Assembly (NCBI GenBank): GCA_903895255.1
Contig: CAITTG010000052.1
Span: forward strand, 62,001-126,000
Reading direction: 5' to 3'
Source: an uncultured Verrucomicrobia subdivision 3 bacterium
GTDB taxonomy: Bacteria; Verrucomicrobiota; Verrucomicrobiia; Limisphaerales; UBA11358
Length of the DNA stretch: 64,000 nucleotides
Positions 52,743 through 60,700 of this stretch are shown one piece after another. Below the pieces are notes generated by a model. That model did not search any database, was not told the DNA's origin, and saw only the letters and a program-made list of their open reading frames with translations. Within the stretch, counting starts at the first letter, position 1, and each line of letters opens with the position of its first letter. The translations under genes and the position numbers were made by a program.

Positions 52743-55595
52743 ATGAAGACCTTGCGAACGATTAAACTGCTGTTGTTACTATTGACGACCGGGCTGTCCG
52801 GCGGTGTGGCGGTGGCCGCCCCGGCCCCGGAAACCCAGGTGAAATTCCTTTCGGGCAAGGGCAAGGACGACGGGGTGCGGTGGGATTTTTATTGCTCGGC
52901 GGGCCAGCACAGCGGGGTGTGGACGAATATTGCCGTGCCGTCCTGCTGGGAGTTGCAGGGGTTTGGGGTTTATAATTACGGGACGCGTTTCCGCGCGAAG
53001 AAAGGCGAGGACGTTTCCCTGCGGCCGGGCTTTGCCGCGGAGCAGGGCAAATATAATACCCAATTCCTGGTGCCGGCGGAGTGGTCGCGCCGGGTGGTGC
53101 GGATGGTGTTTGAGGGAGTGATGGTGCGGACCGAGGTGTTCGTCAACGGCCAGCCGGCCGGGCCGGCGCATGAGGGGTCGTTCTATGAGTTCAAATACGA
53201 CATCTCCTCGCTCTTGAAATATGGGGAAACGAACCTGCTCGAGGTGACGGTGAGCAAGGTGGCGCACGACCCAAGTGTGATGCGGGCGGAGCGCCAGGGG
53301 GATTACTGGAATTTCGGCGGGATTTTTCGGCCGGTGTTTCTGGAGGCGCTACCGGCCGGGTACATTGACTGGACGGGGATTGACGCGCGGGCCAACGGGG
53401 ATTTCGCGGCGGACGTGCATTTGGGTCCGGGCCGGCCGGCGCCGGTCACCGTGCAGGGGCAGGTTTTGGACGCAGACAATCAGCCGGTGGGCGCGGCGTT
53501 TGCCGCCGAGGTGCCGGCGGGCCAGGAGACGGTCCGGTTGCAGTCGCATGTGGACGGAGTGAAATTGTGGACGGCGGAGACCCCGAATCTGTATCAGGTG
53601 CGTTTTTCCCGGTTGCAAAATGGGGTGCCGGCGCATGTCATCACGAACCGGTTTGGTTTTCGCACGATCGAACTGCGTACCAATGACGGGTTTTATCTCA
53701 ACGGCGTGAAGATCGTGATGAAGGGGGTGAACCGGCACAGTCTGTGGGCGGATTCCGGGCGGACACTCAGCCGGGAGTTATGCTTCCAAGATGCGCGGCT
53801 GATCAAGGACATGAATATGAACGCGGTGCGCATGTCGCATTATCCGCCGGACCGGGATTTTCTGGAGGCCTGCGACGAATTGGGAATTTATGTGCTGGAT
53901 GAATTGACGGGCTGGCAGGGTCACTACGACACGCCGGTGGGCCAGAAGCTGGTTGGCGAAATGGTCAGGCGCGATGTGAATCATCCGTCCATTGTGGTGT
54001 GGGACAACGGCAATGAAGGCGGCTGGAACAACGCGCTCAACGATGAGTTTGCCAAGTGGGACATTCAACAGCGCAAGGTGTTGCATCCGCGTTCGAACGA
54101 TCGGGGGGTGAATGACCCGCACTATCCCGACTATGCCACCGTGGTGAAGGAAAGCGGCGGCCCGGCGGTTTATTTCCCCACCGAATATTTGCATGGGTTG
54201 TATGACGGCGGCCTGGGTAGCGGCTTTCATGATTATTGGGAGGTTCTGCGGAAAAGCCCGCGACTGGGCGGGGCGTTTTTTTGGGTGATGATTGACGATG
54301 GCGTGGTGCGCACGGACAAGGGCGGCATCGTGGACAATGAGGGCGACCAGGGGCCGGACGGCATCATGGGACCACGCCGCGAAAAGGAAGGCAGTTATTA
54401 CACCATTAAGGAAATCTGGTCGCCGGTGGAGATTGCGGTGCCGGCGGGGGGCTTGCAACCGGGTTTTCAAGGCACGATTACCGTCCGGAACAGTTATGAT
54501 TTTACCGATCTGGGCCAGTGCCGTTTTTCCTGGGAGTACGTGAGCTTTCCCGGACCCGATGACGGCCAGGCGGGGCACACGGTGCTGGCCAGCGGGGACC
54601 TGGCGGCGCCGTCCGCGCCGCCGCATGGCAGCGCCGCGCTGGCCTTGAACCTGCCGGCCCGGGAGGGCGTGGCGGCGGTTTATTTCACAGCGAGAGATCC
54701 GGCGGGCCGGACGCTGTGGACCTGGTCGTGGCCGGTCGCGGTCGGCGCGCAAGCCATACCGTCCGCCGGCACGGATAAAATCACCACCCGCGAGGATGAC
54801 ACGCAATTGGTTGTGCAGGCTGGCGCGGTGACCCTGCAGTTCGACAAAATCTCCGGCTTTTTGACGAAGGTAACGCGCGGTGGAATTCTCCTCCCGCTGG
54901 CCAACGGCCCGCGTTTTATCGCCTATGCGCACCAAGGTCCCGGGCGCCGGCCCATCACTTATGCCGACGTGGCCGGGACCAGCACGCTTGCCGGCCACCT
55001 GGCGACGCGGCAGGAGGGGGCCGATTTGGTGGTGGAGGCGGATTACAACGGCAACTTCGAGCAGGCGGTCTGGCGCATTTCCCCGGATGGCCGGGTGAAA
55101 CTAAATTATAAATACAATTTTACGGGTCCGGTGGATCTCCTGGGGTTCAATTTTGACTTCCCCGAATCGGCGATGAAGGGCATCACCTGGCTGGGCTGCG
55201 GCCCGTATCATGTCTGGCAAAACCGGCTGCAGGGCACGAAGCTGGACGTCTGGCAAAACGCTTATAACAACACGGTGCCCAGCGTGGTTTATTCCCCCGC
55301 GCCGGAGTTCAAAGGGTATTTCCGCGACTGGCAGTGGGCAACATTTGACACCAGCGCGGGTAAATTCAGTGTCACCACGCCGGCGGCGGAATCCTATTTG
55401 GGCGTTTACACCCCGAATGACGGACCCATGGGGCCGTTGCTCGCTTTGCCGCAGACCGGGCTGGCGTTCCTGGACGTGATCCCGGCGATGCGCACGAAAT
55501 TCCTCACGCAGGAACGGATGGGGCCGCAGTCGGCGCAACGGCAGGTGGCGGGCGAGCACCAGGCGGAGGTCGCGTTCGACTTTGGCGTGCATTGA
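52743..55595 (+). CDS. Secreted GH2 beta-galactosidase-type enzyme, large
   Basis: 950 aa from the ATG at 52743, which begins a signal peptide (KTLRTIKLLLLLLTTGLSGGVAVAA). Jelly-roll (VPSCWELQGFGVYNYGTRF, VFVNGQPAGPAHEGSFYEFKYDI), Ig-like domain, TIM barrel with MNAVRMSHYPPDRDFLEACDELG, acid/base E425 (DNGNEGGWN), nucleophile region FPTEYLHG (E481) and GGAFFWVMIDDG. C-terminal DUF4981/Bgal small-chain-like beta domains (LNYKYNFTGPVDLLGFNFDFP). It is longer than the 789-aa GH2 at 7.5 kb and not a recent duplicate. The GH27 gene follows 26 bp after its stop. Confidence 0.9.
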   Translation: MKTLRTIKLLLLLLTTGLSGGVAVAAPAPETQVKFLSGKGKDDGVRWDFYCSAGQHSGVWTNIAVPSCWELQGFGVYNYGTRFRAKKGEDVSLRPGFAAEQGKYNTQFLVPAEWSRRVVRMVFEGVMVRTEVFVNGQPAGPAHEGSFYEFKYDISSLLKYGETNLLEVTVSKVAHDPSVMRAERQGDYWNFGGIFRPVFLEALPAGYIDWTGIDARANGDFAADVHLGPGRPAPVTVQGQVLDADNQPVGAAFAAEVPAGQETVRLQSHVDGVKLWTAETPNLYQVRFSRLQNGVPAHVITNRFGFRTIELRTNDGFYLNGVKIVMKGVNRHSLWADSGRTLSRELCFQDARLIKDMNMNAVRMSHYPPDRDFLEACDELGIYVLDELTGWQGHYDTPVGQKLVGEMVRRDVNHPSIVVWDNGNEGGWNNALNDEFAKWDIQQRKVLHPRSNDRGVNDPHYPDYATVVKESGGPAVYFPTEYLHGLYDGGLGSGFHDYWEVLRKSPRLGGAFFWVMIDDGVVRTDKGGIVDNEGDQGPDGIMGPRREKEGSYYTIKEIWSPVEIAVPAGGLQPGFQGTITVRNSYDFTDLGQCRFSWEYVSFPGPDDGQAGHTVLASGDLAAPSAPPHGSAALALNLPAREGVAAVYFTARDPAGRTLWTWSWPVAVGAQAIPSAGTDKITTREDDTQLVVQAGAVTLQFDKISGFLTKVTRGGILLPLANGPRFIAYAHQGPGRRPITYADVAGTSTLAGHLATRQEGADLVVEADYNGNFEQAVWRISPDGRVKLNYKYNFTGPVDLLGFNFDFPESAMKGITWLGCGPYHVWQNRLQGTKLDVWQNAYNNTVPSVVYSPAPEFKGYFRDWQWATFDTSAGKFSVTTPAAESYLGVYTPNDGPMGPLLALPQTGLAFLDVIPAMRTKFLTQERMGPQSAQRQVAGEHQAEVAFDFGVH

Positions 55596-55621
55596 AAATT
55601 AACCATAGATATTCTCTGATT

Positions 55622-56986
55622 ATGAAATGGCCTGGTGGAACATGGTTGCTTTTGGGTGTGGCGGTGCTGCTGGCCGGCGCGGGCGGCGGGCGGGCGGCGG
55701 ATCCGGGTTACTGGGCGTGGGCGCAGACGCCGCCAATGGGCTGGAACAGTTGGGACGGTTTCGCCACCACGGTGACCGAGGCGCAGACCAAAGCCCAGGC
55801 CGGCGTGATGCAGAGCCAGCTCGCCGCCCACGGATGGAAGCTCATCACGGTGGACATCCAATGGTATGAGCCAAACGCCACCGGTTTCGATTACCACCAG
55901 GGAGCGAAACTGGCGATGGATGAATTTGGCCGGCTCATTCCCGCCGCCAACAAATTTCCCTCCGCCGCGAACGGCCAGGGGTTCAAACCGCTGGCGGATT
56001 ACGTTCACAGTCTGGGCTTGCAGTTCGGGCTGCACCTCATGCGCGGCATTCCGCGCCAGGCAGTCGCGGCGCGCACACCCATCCAGGGAACCACTTACAC
56101 CGCCGCGGACATTGCGGACACCAACAGCCTTTGTGAATGGAACACCGACATGTACGGCGTGGACATGACCAAGCCCGGGGCGCAGGCGTATTACAATTCA
56201 GTTTTTGAATTGATGGCGTCGTGGGGGCTGGATTTCATCAAGGTGGATGACCTGTCCCGGCCGTATCACGAAGCGGAGATCGCGGCCATTCGCCAGGCGA
56301 TTGACCGCACGGGCCGGGCGATCGTGTTCAGCACATCGCCGGGGGCCACCCCGGTCAGCGCGGGCCCGCACGTGAGCACCCACGCGAACATGTGGCGCAT
56401 CAGTGATGATTTCTGGGACAAATGGTCGTTGTTGCGGGACCAGTTCGACCGGCTGGCGGCGTGGACGCCGTATCGGGGGCCCGGCCATTTTCCGGACGCG
56501 GACATGCTGCCGTTGGGGGTGATTCAAATGGGCAAGTCCAAGACCCGCTTTACCCCGGATGAACAATTCACGCTGTTGACGTTGTGGAGCATCGCGCGTT
56601 CCCCGCTCATTCTGGGCGCGGATTTGACCAAGCTGGACAAATTCACGCTGGCCCTGATTACCAACGACGAGGTAATCGCCGTGGACCAGGCCAGCACTGT
56701 CAATCATGAGTTGTTCCACCGGGATGGGTTTTATGGCTGGGTGGCGGACGTGCCGGGTTCAACGGACAAATATCTGGCGCTTTTTAACACCCAGGACCGG
56801 CCGCTGACGAGTCCGGAGGCGTCCCGGCCAGTGGCAGTGCAGTTGTCAGATCTGGGCTTTACGGAGGGCACCCGCGTGCGAAATCTGTGGACTCATGCCG
56901 ATCTGGGCACGGTGACGGGCGAGTTTGCGCCAGCCATTCCTTATCATGGCGCGGGGCTTTACCGGGTATCGCCTGCGGCTCGGTAA
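55622..56986 (+). CDS. Secreted GH27 alpha-galactosidase-type enzyme
   Basis: 454 aa from the ATG at 55622, which opens a signal peptide (MKWPGGTWLLLGVAVLLAGAGGGRA). GH27 pattern: TPPMGWNSWDGFATTVTEAQTKAQ, WKLITVDIQWYEP, the nucleophile in DFIKVDDL (D209) and an acid/base Asp in RISDDFWDKW (D262 or D263). GHFPDADMLPLG and WSIARSPLILGADL complete the family signature, with a C-terminal beta-sandwich. It likely removes terminal alpha-galactose, or possibly beta-arabinopyranose as in some GH27 enzymes. It follows the GH2 gene closely on the same strand. Confidence 0.92.
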   Translation: MKWPGGTWLLLGVAVLLAGAGGGRAADPGYWAWAQTPPMGWNSWDGFATTVTEAQTKAQAGVMQSQLAAHGWKLITVDIQWYEPNATGFDYHQGAKLAMDEFGRLIPAANKFPSAANGQGFKPLADYVHSLGLQFGLHLMRGIPRQAVAARTPIQGTTYTAADIADTNSLCEWNTDMYGVDMTKPGAQAYYNSVFELMASWGLDFIKVDDLSRPYHEAEIAAIRQAIDRTGRAIVFSTSPGATPVSAGPHVSTHANMWRISDDFWDKWSLLRDQFDRLAAWTPYRGPGHFPDADMLPLGVIQMGKSKTRFTPDEQFTLLTLWSIARSPLILGADLTKLDKFTLALITNDEVIAVDQASTVNHELFHRDGFYGWVADVPGSTDKYLALFNTQDRPLTSPEASRPVAVQLSDLGFTEGTRVRNLWTHADLGTVTGEFAPAIPYHGAGLYRVSPAAR

Positions 56987-57023
56987 TTCACCCTGGTTGC
57001 TTCATTCAAAGTACTTCCGTTGC

Positions 57024-57911
57024 TCATTGGGCCGAAGTGCGGGCGGCCATCCAACTCCAGTCCTGAATTTCCAAGGCATCGGTGATGGGCGCGCCGCCGC
57101 CCTGCATGGCATGGTGGTAAAGCCAGCGATGGGTTTCGGAATGGCCGTCGCCGAAGGCGAAGCCACAGCCCCCGTTGTGATAGGTGCCGGGCAAGTCGAA
57201 CCAGGCGGGGGCGGCCATGCCAAAGGCAAAGGCGGCGTCATTCAGACCGGCGGGGTTTTCATCCACCAGCACCCACAGCATGGCCGGTCCGGGGCTGCGG
57301 TTGTCCGAGGCTTTGCCAAAGGTGTGCCAGGGTGAGTTCCGGCTATGGTCATCTTGATTGTTGAGCCAGGGGCCGTTGACCGAAAGGGTGGGGACGCCAC
57401 TGTGCGTGCCGCCGGACCCGGGCCCGGTGGCGTCAAATCCGGGGTCAATGGTGCCGACGGCCTGGCTCATGGAAAAGGACCGCGCGGCGGGCACAACCTG
57501 GCCGGCGTCGGCGGAGTTGGTGCCATCGTAAACCCCCTGGCGCCGGTCAGTGGGGCAACGGAACAAACTCACATTGCCGCTCAAATAGGTGATGAGGAGC
57601 GACCGGGTGGGGTCGCGGAGCAAATCGGGGTCGAATTCCTGGGGTTGCCCGATGCCGGCATTGCCGGAGCACCAGTTGTAACCAGGCAGGGTGTTGCCAT
57701 CATCGGGATTGGGCGGGAACAAATCCTGGTTGTCGCCAGTGTACATAAGCACCGCCAGCATCATTTGCTTGCCGTTGTTAAGACAAAGCGCACCCTGGGC
57801 CCGCTGTTTGGCGGCGGACAGGGCCGGCAGGAGCAATGCCGCCAAAATGGCGATAATGGCGATGACGACGAGCAGTTCCACCAGGGTGAACGCGCGCCGG
57901 GCATGGGACAC
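57024..57911 (-). CDS. Prepilin-like protein with H-x9-DG motif (DUF1559-type) B
   Basis: 295 aa. Prepilin leader MSHARRA followed by [28 protein letters not shown], with Glu5 intact. C-terminal H-x9-DG motif ([16 protein letters not shown]). It shares the family with the 47.5 kb protein but is diverged outside the N-helix. It is convergent with GH27 (37-bp gap). Likely exported and displayed or released; function unknown. Confidence 0.88.
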   Translation of the reverse strand: MSHARRAFTLVELLVVIAIIAILAALLLPALSAAKQRAQGALCLNNGKQMMLAVLMYTGDNQDLFPPNPDDGNTLPGYNWCSGNAGIGQPQEFDPDLLRDPTRSLLITYLSGNVSLFRCPTDRRQGVYDGTNSADAGQVVPAARSFSMSQAVGTIDPGFDATGPGSGGTHSGVPTLSVNGPWLNNQDDHSRNSPWHTFGKASDNRSPGPAMLWVLVDENPAGLNDAAFAFGMAAPAWFDLPGTYHNGGCGFAFGDGHSETHRWLYHHAMQGGGAPITDALEIQDWSWMAARTSAQ

Positions 57912-58096
57912 TGTGGGCTTTATAACTCCTTAAACAGGAAGCGCCCGGTGAGGGAGTTTGTCGAGCCTTTTCGGTGCACAGGTGATTAGCCAACGTAACT
58001 GGCAGCGCAGCAGTGCCGGCACACCCGTTTGAGGATGGCTGCGCCGGGTACAGCCCCGGGGGCGGCTCGCTTAAACGGCGTTCGCCGGATGCCGCC

Positions 58097-58978
58097 TTAA
58101 TTTTCCAGCTGGCTTTGCTGTTTTTCCTGGTCGTGGCGCACACGCATGCGGTATTCGGCGGGCGTGCTTTTGGTGAGGCGTTTAAAGACCCGGCAGAAAT
58201 AAGGGGTGTCGCAGTAGCCGCAACGCGCGGCGATGTCATCCAGCTTTAAATCATAATTGCAGAGGAGATGTTTGGCGCGGTCCATGCGCACATGGGTGAG
58301 GTAATTGCTGAAGGTCATGCTGCCGTGGGTCTGGAACAGGCGCGAGAGATGGTTGGGGGATACCCCGAACTGGCGGGCGACGGATTCGCGGGTGATGTCG
58401 TATTGATAGTGGCCTTGGAGAAAAACGCAGGCGCGCTCCAAGAGGCCTTGGGCGCGGCCGGTGATTTCCTCGCCGGAGGATTCCCGCACGAGGGCATGGA
58501 CGCACTGGATGAGCACCCGGGCCAGGTCGGGGAAAATGCAGTCGGCATCCTTGCCGGCCCCCAACTCGAGCATGGCGGCGAGAATATGGGGCAGCGGGCC
58601 GGTGACCGGCCGGGGCAGGGAGTATTTGTTCACCAGCATCTGGGGGTTGCGCCCCCCGGGCGCGGCGACGATGCTGATGCCGAGCTGTTTGCGGCCGAAG
58701 AGCAGGGACATGAGTGTCACTTTATGCCGCCAGCGGGGAAGGTTCCAGGCGTTGGGCGGCAGAAACAGGGCGGTGCCCGGCCGCAGGCGGAGGGTTTCCA
58801 CCGTGCCACCGTGGTCGATTTGATTTTCGTAACAACCGGCCAGGGGGATTTCGAGCCGGGGAAACGTCACCACATGGCTGAAGAGTGGGGGATGCAACTT
58901 GTGTCCGCCAACGAAGAGTTCGCGCACCGGGTGGCGGGTCAGCGCCCGTTCCGGCCACCAATCCATTGGCATGGTCAT
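58097..58978 (-). CDS. AraC-family transcriptional regulator
   Basis: 293 aa from the ATG at 58978 (MTMPMDWWPERAL... begins two codons earlier at 58984 in one alternative; ATGs at 59023 and 58996 are also in frame). The N-terminal cupin-like sensing domain contains PGTALFLPPNAWNLPRWRH. The C-terminal double HTH is RACVFLQGHYQYDITRESVARQFGVSPNHLSRLFQTHGSMTFSNYLTHVRMDRAKHLL plus DDIAARCGYCDTPYFCRVFKRLTKSTPAEYR. It is divergent from the PTS operon and probably controls it, activating in response to a sugar. That assignment rests on position alone. Confidence 0.88.
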   Translation of the reverse strand: MTMPMDWWPERALTRHPVRELFVGGHKLHPPLFSHVVTFPRLEIPLAGCYENQIDHGGTVETLRLRPGTALFLPPNAWNLPRWRHKVTLMSLLFGRKQLGISIVAAPGGRNPQMLVNKYSLPRPVTGPLPHILAAMLELGAGKDADCIFPDLARVLIQCVHALVRESSGEEITGRAQGLLERACVFLQGHYQYDITRESVARQFGVSPNHLSRLFQTHGSMTFSNYLTHVRMDRAKHLLCNYDLKLDDIAARCGYCDTPYFCRVFKRLTKSTPAEYRMRVRHDQEKQQSQLEN

Positions 58979-58994
58979 GGTCACAGCGTCTACC

Positions 58995-59023
58995 ATGTTA
59001 CAAAAATACAATAAAAGCCACAA
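58995..59023 (-). promoter_or_regulatory. Putative araC-type gene promoter
   Basis: On minus, TTGTGG (59023-59018), 17 bp, TAACAT (59000-58995). It supports the start at 58978 over the longer alternatives. The same AT-rich 50 bp probably also carries AraC sites for the divergent PTS genes. Confidence 0.35.
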
Positions 59024-59116
59024 CTTTTTGCTTCCGTACCCGGGCGGGCCGCCGGATGATGATGGCCTCGCGGGCTAATGAAGAGCATGAGCCGGCGCCG
59101 GCAGTCAGGGAATGGC

Positions 59117-60202
59117 ATGAAAGCATTTTTACAGCAGCACAAGCAATATTTGTTGACCGGGGTGTCGCATGTCATTCCCTTTATTGCCTGTGGTGGCATT
59201 CTGATTGCCATTTCGCTGGCGTACGCGTTTCGCTTTCTGCCGCCGGGTCCCAATGGCGGTCCGGATCTTACCCATGCCCCGCTGTTCATCCAGAGCCTTG
59301 GCACGATCGGGGCGGCGGCGTTCACCTTGTTTCCAGCGGTGCTGGCGGGTTTCATTGCCAGCGCGATGGCGGGCCGGCCGGGGTTGGTGCCGGGCTTTAT
59401 TGGCGGCAGCATCGCGGGGCTCCCGCAGACCGTCGATGGTCACTCGGCGAGCGCGGGTTTTCTGGGGGCCTTGTCTATCGGGCTGGTGGCCGGCCATGTG
59501 GTGAATGCGCTCAAGCGCATCCTGGTGCCCAAACTGCTCCGGCCGGTGATGCCCATTATTGTGATTCCGATTCTGTCGTCGGTGGCGGCCGGGGGCTTGA
59601 TGCTGGCGTTGAATCTGCCGATTGCGCGGGTGATGATTGCCCTGAACACCGGGTTGCAATCCATGCAGGGGGGTTCGCAGGTGTTGCTGGCTATGCTGCT
59701 TGGGGCGATGATTGCCTTCGACATGGGCGGGCCGGTGAACAAGGCGGCATTTTTCTTCGGGGTGGCGATGATCCAGCAGCACAACTACGCGATCATGGGG
59801 GCGTGCGCGGCGGCTATTTGCACGCCGCCGTTGGGGCTGGGCCTGGCCACGTTGCTGGGCCGGGGCCAGTGGACCGAGGAGCAGCGGGAATCCGGCATGG
59901 CGGCCCTGGGCATGGGTATGATTGGGATTACCGAGGGAGCGATCCCGTTTGCGGCGGCGGATCCGTTGCGGGTGATTCCCACCATCATGCTGGGTTCGAT
60001 GGTGTCGGCCACGGTGGCCATGCTGGGGGGCGTGGGCGACCATGCGCCGCATGGCGGGCCGATTGTCCTGCCGGTGGTGGACCACCGGCTCGTCTATGTG
60101 CTGGCCATCGTGGCGGGGAGCTTGACCGTGGCCGTGGTCATCAATCTGGTCAAAAAATTCACGGATAAACCGGCGGTTGCGCTGGCGGGGAAAACACTAT
60201 GA
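59117..60202 (+). CDS. PTS fructose-type EIIC permease
   Basis: 361 aa from the ATG at 59117, preceded by an AGGGA SD-like sequence; an in-frame ATG at 59078 would add 13 residues. About nine membrane segments. Fructose-family landmarks: HVIPFIACGGILIAISLAYAF, DMGGPVNKAAFFFG, the GMGMIGITEGAIPFAAADPLRVIPTIMLGSMVSA motif and GDHAPHGGPIVLP. It carries sugar across the inner membrane while EIIB phosphorylates it. It is separate from EIIB, with ATGA overlap between them. Confidence 0.93.
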   Translation: MKAFLQQHKQYLLTGVSHVIPFIACGGILIAISLAYAFRFLPPGPNGGPDLTHAPLFIQSLGTIGAAAFTLFPAVLAGFIASAMAGRPGLVPGFIGGSIAGLPQTVDGHSASAGFLGALSIGLVAGHVVNALKRILVPKLLRPVMPIIVIPILSSVAAGGLMLALNLPIARVMIALNTGLQSMQGGSQVLLAMLLGAMIAFDMGGPVNKAAFFFGVAMIQQHNYAIMGACAAAICTPPLGLGLATLLGRGQWTEEQRESGMAALGMGMIGITEGAIPFAAADPLRVIPTIMLGSMVSATVAMLGGVGDHAPHGGPIVLPVVDHRLVYVLAIVAGSLTVAVVINLVKKFTDKPAVALAGKTL

Positions 60203-60516
60203 AAATTGTTGCTGTCACGGCCTGTCCCACCGGCATTGCCCATACCTACATGGCGGCCGAACAACTGGAGAAAACGGCCAAAAAGCTGGGCCATCACATC
60301 AAGGTGGAAACCCAGGGGGCGATGGGCATTGAGAACGAGCTGAGCCAGGCCGAGATTGATGGCGCCACCGTGGCGATCCTGGCGGTGGACATTGCGATTG
60401 AGCAGGCGGAACGGTTTGCGCGCATCCGCCAGATCAAGGTGCCGGTGCAGGCGGCGTTGCGGGATCCGGAGGCGATCTTTCACCAAATCCAAGGAATAAT
60501 GCTTAAAAACGTTTAA
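60199..60516 (+). CDS. PTS fructose-type EIIB
   Basis: 105 aa. Phosphorylated Cys9 in VTACPTGIAHTYMAAEQLE, and HHIKVETQGAMGIENELSQAEIDGATVAILAVDIAIE, which is the full fructose EIIB domain. The start overlaps the EIIC stop (ATGA). The last six codons (ATGCTTAAAAACGTTTAA, MLKNV-stop) are the first unit of the tandem array that follows, so the C-terminus of this protein is itself made of repeat sequence. Confidence 0.94.
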   Translation: MKIVAVTACPTGIAHTYMAAEQLEKTAKKLGHHIKVETQGAMGIENELSQAEIDGATVAILAVDIAIEQAERFARIRQIKVPVQAALRDPEAIFHQIQGIMLKNV

Positions 60517-60700
60517 AAACCTTAAAAATCACAATGGTTAAAAACGTTTCAAAACTTTAAAAATCACAATGGCGCTGGAACACCATTAAAATCACAATGG
60601 TTAAAAACGTTTAAAACCTTAGAAATCATAATGCTTAAAAACGTTTCAAAACCTCAAAAATCATAATGGTTAAAAACCTTTCAAAACCTTAAAAATCACC
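60499..60700 (+). repeat. Tandem array of six ATG-initiated mini-ORF units between EIIB and HPr-EI-EIIA
   Basis: Unit starts at 60499, 60534, 60569, 60597, 60631 and 60666, lengths 35, 35, 28, 34, 35, 35 bp. Five units are ATG-[GC]TTAAAAAC-[GC]TTT... and end in ATCACA/ATCATA. They encode MLKNV, MVKNVSKL, MVKNV, MLKNVSKPQKS and MVKNLSKP, each closed by TAA. Unit 3 reads ATGGCGCTGGAACACCAT-TAA (MALEHH) and copies the first six codons of the next gene (60701). AT-rich inside a GC-rich region. No SD-like sequence is seen in the units. They could act as a translational coupling or reinitiation leader, or be replication-slippage products. Confidence 0.9.

Noticed and set aside
60499..60700. CRISPR array
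   Set aside because: Units are directly abutting without unique spacers, each carries ATG and stop codons, and no cas gene is present.
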